The notes beneath the pieces are model-generated. The model was given only the letters and a program-made list of their open reading frames with translations, was not told the DNA's origin and searched no databases. 64,000 nt of DNA, taken from positions 61,112-125,111 of the forward strand of contig DASXHZ010000026.1 of the NCBI GenBank assembly GCA_036488085.1. The letters are read 5' to 3'. The stretch's first letter is position 1, and the number at the start of each line of letters is the position of its first letter. A program made the translations under genes and the position numbers. Of this stretch, positions 8,182 to 15,993 are shown piece after piece. This stretch comes from DASXHZ01 sp036488085 (GTDB taxonomy: Bacteria > Acidobacteriota > Thermoanaerobaculia > Gp7-AA8).

Positions 8182-8625
8182 GTGGCAACAGAAGTGACAT
8201 GTCCCGACTGCGGGACGCAACGGAAAGACTCCTCGGAACCGTGCGCCACGTGTGGCGCAGCGCCGGTCAAGGAAGGCGATAAGCGCGCACGCGAAGAAGA
8301 GGTCCGCAACGACGACCTCGAACCGTATGTGACGCTCCGCTACATCGCGCGCCTCTTCAAGGTGCTCGCGATTCTGATGGCGGTGATGCTGATCGGCGAA
8401 GTCGTCACCGGCTTGATGACCGAGGGACAGGCGGCGCTCCTCACGTTGCTCGGCGAGGCGACGCGGCTGCTCGTGCTGTCGGGTCTCATGTGGGCGGGCG
8501 GCGACATCACGATGCTGGTCATCGACGCGGGACACGACCTCCGCGTGGTTCGCATCCTCCTGGGACGCATCCACAACGACATCCAGGCCCGGGGCGGTAT
8601 CGACACCCACGATCGTGCTGCTTAA
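8182..8625 (+). CDS. zinc-ribbon membrane protein
   Basis: A 147-residue protein starting at GTG 8182 with GGGAGGGTAGG just upstream. A zinc ribbon (CPDCG, then CATCG) covers residues 6-30, followed by a charged stretch and two hydrophobic segments (VLAILMAVMLIGEVVTGLM and LLVLSGLMWAGGDITMLVI). Function unknown; zinc-ribbon plus membrane helices is a common architecture for small regulators or chaperone-like proteins. The stop codon and last residues lie in a 16-bp tandem repeat. Confidence 0.7.
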   Translation: MATEVTCPDCGTQRKDSSEPCATCGAAPVKEGDKRAREEEVRNDDLEPYVTLRYIARLFKVLAILMAVMLIGEVVTGLMTEGQAALLTLLGEATRLLVLSGLMWAGGDITMLVIDAGHDLRVVRILLGRIHNDIQARGGIDTHDRAA

Positions 8626-8656
8626 CGATCGTGCTGCTTAACGATCGCGCGGCTTA
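8609..8656. repeat. three tandem 16-bp units bridging two convergent genes
   Basis: ACGATCGTGCTGCTTA occurs twice exactly (8609-8624, 8625-8640) and once with two changes (8641-8656). The first unit holds the end and stop of the plus-strand gene, the third holds the stop of the minus-strand toxin gene. It is a local duplication that replaced whatever terminator separated them. Confidence 0.85.
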
Positions 8657-9430
8657 GCTGATCGCGCGGCGCATCACTTCGCGGAGCTCGGTGAAGACGT
8701 TCTCCGGGGGGAGACCCATCTCACGATGTCCGGACGCGCGTTTGATCAGTGTCTCCGCCGTCTTCTCGTCGAGCACGCGTGTGTCGACAGTGCGGTTGTT
8801 CAGCTCCGAGAACGCGAAGATTGACGCGAGCGCGACACGACGATTCCCGCCGTGGAACGGATGCGCTTGCAATAGCGCGAAGACGAACGCGGCCACCTTG
8901 TCCGCGAACTGAGGATAGGCCTCGTGGCCGAGAGTCATGATCTGCGGACGCTGAACGGCGTTGAGGAGGCCGAACTGCGACTCGACCACGCCGGGACGCG
9001 CCTGCGTGCCGCCGAATTCGGACGCGACCGCCTTGTGGAGGTCGACGACGTCCTGGACGCTCAGATAGCGAACGCCGCCGTCAGTCGGGGAGGCGGCGGA
9101 AGGCGTTACTGTACTTCTTAGCAGCGCGCTTGAAAGCTGCGGCGATGATGGGGTTGCCGAAGCTGGCGTCGCCGGTTTCGGGGCGGGCGCGGTTGCCGTT
9201 GCCTTCGGGCGCGCGGGAGGCGGAGCCGGCTTTCGCAATGGCGCCTTTGATGACGACTTTGCCGGAGCCTTTGCCGCTGGCTTGGGCTGCGCTTTTTTCG
9301 ACTTTGGCGCCGGCTTTGGCTTCGCCGCCTTTGGCTTCTGAGGCTTTGATTTTTGCGCCGCCGGCTTTGCTGACTTTTTTGTCTGAGGTTTTGCTGGCTT
9401 TGCTGGCTTTCCCTTTTGCTTTGTCGCCAT
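8654..9430 (-). CDS. Doc/Fic-like toxin (death-on-curing family), start uncertain
   Basis: The recognised domain spans about 9073 to 8654 (RYLSVQDVVDLHKAVASEFGG onward) and matches Doc, a Fic-fold kinase that phosphorylates EF-Tu. The active loop reads HPFHGGNRR where the family has HxFx(D/N)xNKR, so the acidic residue is missing. The frame is open up to an ATG at 9430, which would add a 119-residue Lys/Pro/Ala-rich tail, but that stretch overlaps another low-complexity frame (9081-9437). Homologues begin at the RYLS segment; the codon there is GTT (9073-9071), one base from GTG, eight bases after the upstream stop. So the gene may have lost its start, may use a rare start, or may be expressed with the tail. 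Confidence 0.7.
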   Translation of the reverse strand: MATKQKGKPAKPAKPQTKKSAKPAAQKSKPQKPKAAKPKPAPKSKKAQPKPAAKAPAKSSSKAPLRKPAPPPARPKATATAPAPKPATPASATPSSPQLSSALLRSTVTPSAASPTDGGVRYLSVQDVVDLHKAVASEFGGTQARPGVVESQFGLLNAVQRPQIMTLGHEAYPQFADKVAAFVFALLQAHPFHGGNRRVALASIFAFSELNNRTVDTRVLDEKTAETLIKRASGHREMGLPPENVFTELREVMRRAIS

Positions 9431-9437
9431 GCTTCAT
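9081..9437 (-). CDS. Lys/Ala-rich protein, probable antitoxin partner of the Doc-like toxin
   Basis: A 118-residue frame starting at ATG 9437 with GAGGGTG just upstream, under a good promoter at 9456-9484. The first 80 residues are low-complexity Lys/Ala/Gly; the end, ASFGNPIIAAAFKRAAKKY, looks like a real amphipathic helix that could bind the toxin. Its position directly before the Doc domain, on the same strand, is that of a type II antitoxin gene. It is not a Phd homologue that I can recognise, so the antitoxin role is inferred from context. Confidence 0.55.
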   Translation of the reverse strand: MKHGDKAKGKASKASKTSDKKVSKAGGAKIKASEAKGGEAKAGAKVEKSAAQASGKGSGKVVIKGAIAKAGSASRAPEGNGNRARPETGDASFGNPIIAAAFKRAAKKYSNAFRRLPD

Positions 9438-9455
9438 CTGCACCCTCAAGGCAAG

Positions 9456-9484
9456 ATCGTAAGGCCCTTAAGTGCTTGAGTCAA
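9456..9484 (-). promoter_or_regulatory. promoter of the Doc-like toxin locus
   Basis: On the minus strand TTGACT (9484 to 9479), a 17-base spacer and TACGAT (9461 to 9456). Transcription would begin near 9449, leaving a leader of about a dozen bases before the ATG at 9437. Confidence 0.65.
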
Positions 9485-9601
9485 TGCATTTTACGCGCCG
9501 CAGCAGACCGAAGCGTCAGTTAATGGAAAGCGCTTGGAAGACGTAAGTTGCTGATTTAGCAGGAGGTTACCGCTGGAGAAAAGTGCACTAGTTTGTGTGC
9601 A

Positions 9602-9883
9602 TCATTCGGCCACGACTTCGGCGTCGCCACTTTCCTCATTCGACGGTTTCGCATCGATCGCCAGAAACTCCTTCGCCTTTTCCGTGACCGTGTAGCCGCC
9701 CGAACCGTCGGGTGTGAGAAATCCCTTGGATGCAAGCGATTGCGCCGGCGCTTCGCCGCCGCCGGTGGGGTGCTTGATCGCCTTGATCGTCTCGGCGGTC
9801 ATCGTCTCCGCACCGAAGCGCCGGAATTCCTGGAGGACGCGCATCTCCTGAATCGTCAACGGGAAAGGAAGCACAATCGCCAT
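9602..9883 (-). CDS. small winged-helix-like protein
   Basis: A 93-residue protein whose middle (AETIKAIKHP, then AQSLASKGFLTPDGSGGYTV and TEKAKEFL) has the helix, recognition helix and beta-wing pattern of a winged helix-turn-helix. It follows the nei stop by four bases on the same strand, so it is the third gene of an lhr-nei-wHTH operon. It could be a regulator or a DNA-repair accessory protein. No clear ribosome site precedes ATG 9883, consistent with coupling to nei. Confidence 0.65.
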   Translation of the reverse strand: MAIVLPFPLTIQEMRVLQEFRRFGAETMTAETIKAIKHPTGGGEAPAQSLASKGFLTPDGSGGYTVTEKAKEFLAIDAKPSNEESGDAEVVAE

Positions 9884-9887
9884 GCAT

Positions 9888-10643
9888 TCATTGTAGCTGA
9901 CACCGCGGGCACCAATACGTGACGCGGGCGTCGAGCCCCTGCTTCCGCATCTCGATCGCCGTTCCGCAACGGCGGCACGGCTGGCCGCGACGTCCGTAAA
10001 CGGAGAAACGGTTGCGACTGCTGCTCGCGACGCTCTGCTTGAGCAGTTTTCGCGCAGTGACGACGATCTCGCGCAGCTTCGCATCGTCGATGGCGTCGAC
10101 TCGCGTGAACGGCCACACGCGACATGCCCACAATGTCTCCGACTTCCAGATGTTGCCGATGCCCGAGACCGCGCGCTGATTCAGTAGCGCCTGGGCAATC
10201 TCTTCGCTCGCGAGCAAGCGCAGCCGAGAGACCGCATCGTCGACGTCGATCTCATCGGCAAGAAGATCCGGCCCCACGGGGACCGGCTCGCCAGCACCGC
10301 AGAACTCGGCGACCGGCAAGTTGAAGCCAACCGCCTCCCACTCGTCCGTCCCGAGAACGACCCGCATATCGCTCCGCGGGCGTTGCCATCGCTCACCCGT
10401 CCGATAGATGTGCCACGACCCGTTCATCCGGAGGTGCGACCGCAACTCGAGATCGCCGGATAGCTCAATGATCAGATGCTTTCCGACCGCGCGTACGCGC
10501 TCGATCGTCCGCCCTCGAATCGGCGTCTCGTCGTCGACACGCGCGAGCTTCGGCAGCACCGTCTCGAACCGCGTCACCCTTTTTCCGGCGAGCGCCATCT
10601 GCAGCGTCCGCGCGATCCGGTGGAGCGTATCGCCCTCAGGCAT
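9888..10643 (-). CDS. nei: endonuclease VIII-like DNA glycosylase
   Basis: A 251-residue Fpg/Nei-family enzyme that excises oxidised bases and cuts the abasic site. The catalytic MPEGDTLHR start (Pro2 nucleophile, Glu3) is intact, the helix-two-turn-helix region QRAVSGIGNIWKSE is present, and a zinc finger with CRRCG and CPRCQ closes the protein. The sequence MPEGDT rather than MPELPE indicates Nei. It overlaps the end of lhr by eight bases, and the lhr-nei pairing is common, suggesting joint work in DNA repair. Confidence 0.93.
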   Translation of the reverse strand: MPEGDTLHRIARTLQMALAGKRVTRFETVLPKLARVDDETPIRGRTIERVRAVGKHLIIELSGDLELRSHLRMNGSWHIYRTGERWQRPRSDMRVVLGTDEWEAVGFNLPVAEFCGAGEPVPVGPDLLADEIDVDDAVSRLRLLASEEIAQALLNQRAVSGIGNIWKSETLWACRVWPFTRVDAIDDAKLREIVVTARKLLKQSVASSSRNRFSVYGRRGQPCRRCGTAIEMRKQGLDARVTYWCPRCQLQ

Positions 10644-13600
10644 GCGCGAGCGCCCGCATCTGGTACCCCATCGCGCTCGGCGTGAATCCAGCCTCGGCCA
10701 ACATCGGCGCGAGCGGGCTCTTCGCGACCGGCGCGTCGTCGATCTCGGCGATCAGCAGCGCGCGTCGCACGCCGTTGCGGACGAGCGACGCGAGGGCATT
10801 CGCGACCGCGCGCGCTGCGACGCTCCGCGCCGGCTCATCCTCGGGGAGGAAGGTCGCGATCTGCTTTTCGCCGCGCCCGACGTACGCGGCAAGCGCTCCG
10901 TTCACGATGATCGCGCTCGCGCCGACGCTTCGCGTGAGCGCCATACGCGACTCCGGCCACTTCACGATCGAGCCGTACGGATTCGCCGGATCGGTCGCGG
11001 CGATCATCACCGCCTCCGGCTGGTCGGGGTCTTCGCGGAAGGAGCGCAGCATCTCGAGCGCGCCGCCGGTGGCGAATTGCGTGGCGCCCAGGCCTGCGAC
11101 GAAGTAGCCGCGGCGGATACGGCCGGCGTCTTCCATCGCCTTCAACACCGGATAGACGGCGCTGAAGCCGCCGGCGATGTTCTCGCTCGGCGCCGTCTCG
11201 CGCGTGACGACTCCGTATCGCGCGAGAAGCTGGTGCGCGAGCGTGTTCGCGCGCGTCGTCGGATTCACCTCGAATGACGGCACGAGCGACCACCGCCCCT
11301 GCGTCGCCGGCGGCGCCGCCGACAACCTCGAACGGAACGCCCCCCGCGGCGCCGTCGATCTGCGCGACGTCGAGGTGCCGCGCGTGTAGCTGCGGAGGGC
11401 GTGAAAGGTGTCGTTCGTGACGACCCCTCGCCAGACGAGCGACCAGAGCGCGTCGACGACGTCGTTCGCGAAGCCGCCGGTGTCGGCGTGGATCTGCGCG
11501 AAGAACGACGCGCCGCGCGTTCGGAGGTGTTCGACGATCTTCGTTTCCAAGTCGGTGGTTGGTGCTGCTGGAACACCCGGCGGCATGGCGCTCGCCAAGA
11601 ACAGCGCGATGCGGCCGTCGCGCTCGCCGAGAGGTTCGACGCCGCGCCAGACGACTTCGCCAGCCGAGGTGAGCGTGTCGAGATCGCTTGGTTTGTACTC
11701 GTCGATGCGAGCGGCGAGGATCTCGCTCTCGAAGATCGAGGCGGCCATCGGATAACCCTGCAGCGTTTCGATCGCCTCGAGCAACGCGTCGAGGCCGCGG
11801 CGTCTTTTCGTCACGCCCTGCCACGCGGACATGAGCCGCGCGAGCGCGCGTGGCTCGACCGGCTCGATCTCTTTCCGCAGCTTCGCCAGCGAGCGTTGCC
11901 GGATCGCGCGGAGGACCTCGGTGTCGCACCACTCGCGCTGCGTTCCGCCGGGGCGGAACTCCCCTTCCGTCAGCCGTCCGCGCTCCACGAACGTCTCGAG
12001 CGCCCGCGTGATCACGGCGACGCCGAGGCCGTATCGCTTCGCCACCTCGGCCGGCGTGAACGGACCATGCGTGCGGGCATACCGAAGCACGAGATCGCCG
12101 ACAGGATCGGCGACGCTCTCGAGGTATCGATCGGGAATCCCCTGCGGCAGCGGGATGCCGAGCGCATCGCGGTAGCGCGACGCATCCTCGATCGCGATGA
12201 AGCGCTTCTCCTTCGCGACGGAGATCTCGATGATCCGCCGCTGGCGCACGAGCTCCTTGATCGCGTCCGGCGCGTCGATGACGGAGCGATCGGCGATCTC
12301 CTGCGCCGACAGGTCCCCGAGGCGGAGGAGCATGTCGTGTGTCGCGTCGATCGACTTCGCCTTCCTGCGCTCTTCGAGCTGTTGCAGCTCGCGCTCGGCT
12401 AGCTCGAGCGCGGCGGGATCGAGCAGCTCGCGGAGCTCTGGCTCGCCGAGGAGCTCGCGGAGCTGCGTCTGATCGATGGCGAGCGCCTGCGCGCGGCGCT
12501 CGGCGAGCGGCGCATCGCCGTCGTAGAGGAAATTCGCGACGTAGCGGAACAGCACCGACGCGGCGAACGGCGACGGCTTCGGCGTGTCGGCGGTCGTGAC
12601 GCGAATCGTCCGCTCGCGAATCCGCTTCATCGTCGCGACGAGCGACGGCACGTCGAAGACGTCGCGCAGGCACTCGCGATACGTCTCGAGGATCATCGGG
12701 AACGATCCGAAGCGCGAGGCGACCTGGAGTAGGTCGTACGCCCGTTTCCGCTGCTGCCACAGCGGCGCGCGGCGCTGCGGGTTCATACGCGGCAGCAACA
12801 GCGCGCGCGCCGCGGCCTCCCGGAACTTCGCCGCGAACATCGACGACGACCCGAGCTGGCGGACGACGAGCGACTCCACTTCGTCGGGATCGGGAAGCAT
12901 CAGCTCCGCGCGCGGCGGAAGGTCGGTCTCGGGAAAGCGGACGATGAAGCCGTCGTCGGCCCACATCGTCTCGACGTCGATCGCCAGCTCGTTGCGCACC
13001 TTCGCGGTGACCGCCATCGCCCACGGCGCGTGAATGCGTCCGCCGAACGGCGTCAGGACGCAGACGCGCCAGTCGCCCATCTCGTCGACAACCCGCTCGA
13101 TGACGATGTTGCGGTCGTCCGGGATGGCGCCGGTGGCATCCGCCTGATCGTCGAGGTATTGCAACAGGTTCTCGGCGGCGAGGCGGTCGAGGTCGTGCCG
13201 CTTCGTCAACGTCTTGATCGCGTCGCCGCGTTTCATGTCGCGCAGCTGGCGAACGAGGCCGCCGATCTCCTCTCCGAACGGGACGGTGCGCTGCGCCTGG
13301 TCGCCTTTCCAGAACGGCATCTTCCCGATCTCGCCGGGGGCGGGACTGACGATGACGCGGTCGTGGGTGATCTCCTCGATCCGCCAGGTCGACGCGCCGA
13401 GGGTGAACGTCTCGCCGGCGCGCGACTCGAAGACCATCTCTTCGTCCAGCTCGCCGACGCGCGCGGATCCGCGTTCCGCGCCCATGAGAAAAACGCCGAA
13501 GAGACCGCGGTCAGGGATCGTGCCGCCGCTCGTGATGGCTACGCGTTTCGCCCCGCCGCGCGTCGTGAGCTGGTTCGACGTCCGGTCCCACGTGACGCGC

Positions 13601-15138
13601 GGACGCAGCTCCGCGAATTCATCGGATGGGTAGAGGCCCGACAGCATGTCGAGCACGCCATCGAACGTAGTTCGCGCGAGCTCTGCGAACGGCGCGGCCT
13701 GGCGCACGGCGGCGTACAGTTCGTCGGCGTTCCAGTCGTCCATCGAGATCATGGCGACGATCTGCTGAGCCAGGACGTCGAGCGGGTTGCGCGGATAGCG
13801 CGTCGGCTCGATGCGCCCTTCATGCATCGCGCGCGTGACGGCGGCGCAGGCGACGAGGTCGCCGCGAAACTTCGGAAAGATGATCCCCTCGCTCGAGGCG
13901 CCGACCTGGTGCGAAGCGCGGCCGATGCGCTGCATGCCGCTCGCGATTGACGGCGGCGCCTCGATCTGGATGACGAGATCGATCGCGCCCATGTCGATCC
14001 CGAGCTCCAGCGACGACGTCGCGATCAGCGCCGGCAGGCGGCCCGACTTCAGGTTGTCTTCGATCTCCACCCTTTGCGCGCGTGCGATCGATCCGTGATG
14101 CGCCTGGACGAGCAACTCGCCAGCAAGCTCGTTCAGCGCCGCCGAGAGCCGCTCCGCGAGACGGCGCGAGTTGACGAAGATGAGCGTCGATCGATGCGCG
14201 CGGATCAGCTCCAGCAGCCGCGGATGAATCGCCGGCCAGATCGACGCCTTCGTCGGCCCGATGACCGCGTTCCCGCTCCGAATGTCGCCCACCTCACCGA
14301 GCTTCGCCATCTCCTCGACGGGGACTTCGACTTTGAGGACGAGCGTCTTTTTCTCGCCGGTGTCGATGATGGTGATGGGGCGGAAGCGGGGTTGGCGGTG
14401 GTCTTCGAATTCGTCGTGGAGAGTGGTTTCGGGGTTACCAGGTTGCGAAGTTGCGGGACCTCGTAACGTCGGAACCTCGCAACCTCCGAGGAATCTCGCC
14501 ACCTCCTCCAACGGCCGCTGCGTCGCCGACAGCCCGATGCGCTGCGGCTCGCGATCGCAGATCCGGGCGAGGCGCTCGATCGAGAGGGCGAGGTGGGCGC
14601 CGCGCTTGTTCGGGACTAGCGCGTGGATCTCGTCGATGATCACCGTCTCGACGCCGCGGAGCAGCTCGCGGGCGTTCGACGTGAGAAGGAGGTAGATCGA
14701 CTCCGGCGTCGTGATGAGGATGTCGGCGGGATCGCGGTTGAAGCGGGCGCGCTCCGGCTGCGGCGTGTCGCCGGTGCGGGTCGCGATCGCCGGCATGACG
14801 AATGTGTCGCCGCGCGCGGTGGCGACGTTCGCGATTCCGGCGAGCGGCGCGCGGAGGTTCCGCTCGACGTCGACGGCGAGCGCTTTCAGCGGCGAGATAT
14901 AGATGACTCGGCAGCGGCGCGACTTCTCCGGCCGCGCTGAAAACATCAGACCGTTCAGCGCCCAAAGGAACGCGGTGAGCGTTTTTCCACTCCCTGTAGG
15001 AGCGGTGATGAGCGTGTCATCGCCTTTCGCGATGGCGGGCCATCCCAGCTCCTGCGCCCGCGTCGGAGCGCGAAATGAGGCCGTAAACCACTCGCTGGCT
15101 GCGGGATGGAACGGCGCGAGGGGCGATTTGGATGACAT
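10636..15138 (-). CDS. lhr: Lhr-type large DEAD/DEAH-box helicase
   Basis: A 1500-residue superfamily 2 helicase. Residues 1-450 form the two RecA-like domains with Walker A APTGSGKT, the DEIH box (IIDEIHALV) and the HRSTLIFVNSRR and GIDMG segments; the winged-helix and Lhr-core domains follow, then a long C-terminal extension of about 650 residues as in actinobacterial Lhr, which is a 3'-to-5' RNA:DNA-unwinding translocase. I chose the ATG at 15138 because homology starts soon after it; a GTG at 15189 is in frame but has no spaced ribosome site. It heads the lhr-nei-wHTH operon and is divergent from the MBL gene. Confidence 0.93.
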   Translation of the reverse strand: MSSKSPLAPFHPAASEWFTASFRAPTRAQELGWPAIAKGDDTLITAPTGSGKTLTAFLWALNGLMFSARPEKSRRCRVIYISPLKALAVDVERNLRAPLAGIANVATARGDTFVMPAIATRTGDTPQPERARFNRDPADILITTPESIYLLLTSNARELLRGVETVIIDEIHALVPNKRGAHLALSIERLARICDREPQRIGLSATQRPLEEVARFLGGCEVPTLRGPATSQPGNPETTLHDEFEDHRQPRFRPITIIDTGEKKTLVLKVEVPVEEMAKLGEVGDIRSGNAVIGPTKASIWPAIHPRLLELIRAHRSTLIFVNSRRLAERLSAALNELAGELLVQAHHGSIARAQRVEIEDNLKSGRLPALIATSSLELGIDMGAIDLVIQIEAPPSIASGMQRIGRASHQVGASSEGIIFPKFRGDLVACAAVTRAMHEGRIEPTRYPRNPLDVLAQQIVAMISMDDWNADELYAAVRQAAPFAELARTTFDGVLDMLSGLYPSDEFAELRPRVTWDRTSNQLTTRGGAKRVAITSGGTIPDRGLFGVFLMGAERGSARVGELDEEMVFESRAGETFTLGASTWRIEEITHDRVIVSPAPGEIGKMPFWKGDQAQRTVPFGEEIGGLVRQLRDMKRGDAIKTLTKRHDLDRLAAENLLQYLDDQADATGAIPDDRNIVIERVVDEMGDWRVCVLTPFGGRIHAPWAMAVTAKVRNELAIDVETMWADDGFIVRFPETDLPPRAELMLPDPDEVESLVVRQLGSSSMFAAKFREAAARALLLPRMNPQRRAPLWQQRKRAYDLLQVASRFGSFPMILETYRECLRDVFDVPSLVATMKRIRERTIRVTTADTPKPSPFAASVLFRYVANFLYDGDAPLAERRAQALAIDQTQLRELLGEPELRELLDPAALELAERELQQLEERRKAKSIDATHDMLLRLGDLSAQEIADRSVIDAPDAIKELVRQRRIIEISVAKEKRFIAIEDASRYRDALGIPLPQGIPDRYLESVADPVGDLVLRYARTHGPFTPAEVAKRYGLGVAVITRALETFVERGRLTEGEFRPGGTQREWCDTEVLRAIRQRSLAKLRKEIEPVEPRALARLMSAWQGVTKRRRGLDALLEAIETLQGYPMAASIFESEILAARIDEYKPSDLDTLTSAGEVVWRGVEPLGERDGRIALFLASAMPPGVPAAPTTDLETKIVEHLRTRGASFFAQIHADTGGFANDVVDALWSLVWRGVVTNDTFHALRSYTRGTSTSRRSTAPRGAFRSRLSAAPPATQGRWSLVPSFEVNPTTRANTLAHQLLARYGVVTRETAPSENIAGGFSAVYPVLKAMEDAGRIRRGYFVAGLGATQFATGGALEMLRSFREDPDQPEAVMIAATDPANPYGSIVKWPESRMALTRSVGASAIIVNGALAAYVGRGEKQIATFLPEDEPARSVAARAVANALASLVRNGVRRALLIAEIDDAPVAKSPLAPMLAEAGFTPSAMGYQMRALAHA

Positions 15139-15224
15139 TGCGCTGCTTCGCTGGACAACTTCTTGACCCGCTGCAACAATACTAGCCACTCTCCAACTGG
15201 AAAAGAGTGAGTGAAGGGAAGGGA

Positions 15225-15989
15225 ATGCGGCTGAAGGTGCTCGGCGCGTACGGCGCGTCGGACGCGGAACACAACCTGACCGGTTATCTGCTCGATGACT
15301 GGCTCGCGGTCGACGCCGGCACGCTGACGTCGAAGTTGTCGTTCGCGCAACAGGCCCGCGTCTCGGCTGTCTTCATCACGCACTCACACGCGGATCACAC
15401 GCGCGACCTCCCGCACCTGATCCACAACCGCTTCAGCCAGAACGCGCCGCCGCTCGTGGTCTTCGCCGCGCGCGACGTCCTCGACCTCCTGATGCGCGAC
15501 ACGTTCAACGGGGTCGTCTGGCCGGACTTTTCCACCATCAAGTCGCCGATCACCGGAAAGCCCGCGGTCGAATATCGGGCGCTGATGGCAGGCAAGAAGA
15601 TCACGTACAACGGCGTCGCGCTCACCGCCGTTCCGGTCAATCACCAGATCCCGGCGGCGGGGATCATCGTCGAGATGAACGGACAGGCGATGACGTTCAC
15701 CGGCGACACCGGGCCGACGAACGACATCTGGAAACGGACGAACAAGACGTCGAACGTCGTCGCGATCGTGACCGAGGCGTCATTCCCGAACGATCAACAG
15801 GCGCTTGCGGATGAGACCGCGCATCTGTCGCCCGAGACGTTCGGGCAGGAGCTGAAGAAGATCTCCGTCGACGCGCCGGTCTACGCGTCGCACCGCAAGA
15901 TCCCGTTCGAGCGCGACATCGAGTCGCAGATCCGCAACCTCCGCGACCGCCGCGCACGGGTGCTGCTCGAGAAAAATTACACGCTGTAA
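15225..15989 (+). CDS. metallo-beta-lactamase-fold hydrolase, class II phosphodiesterase-like
   Basis: A 254-residue MBL-fold enzyme. The metal motif THSHADHTRDLP, the later TGDTGP and SHRKIPF supply the expected ligands. The overall pattern (short N-terminal sheet, HSHADH, long helical insert about 80-110) resembles class II cyclic-nucleotide phosphodiesterases and RNase Z relatives. The ATG at 15225 has GAAGGGAAGGGA just upstream; an in-frame GTG at 15207 is weaker. Substrate not determinable from sequence. Confidence 0.8.
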   Translation: MRLKVLGAYGASDAEHNLTGYLLDDWLAVDAGTLTSKLSFAQQARVSAVFITHSHADHTRDLPHLIHNRFSQNAPPLVVFAARDVLDLLMRDTFNGVVWPDFSTIKSPITGKPAVEYRALMAGKKITYNGVALTAVPVNHQIPAAGIIVEMNGQAMTFTGDTGPTNDIWKRTNKTSNVVAIVTEASFPNDQQALADETAHLSPETFGQELKKISVDAPVYASHRKIPFERDIESQIRNLRDRRARVLLEKNYTL

Positions 15990-15993
15990 TTTT

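Noticed and set aside
10835..13024. A 729-codon frame inside lhr in another frame
   Set aside because: Shadow of the helicase gene with Arg/Ala-rich composition.
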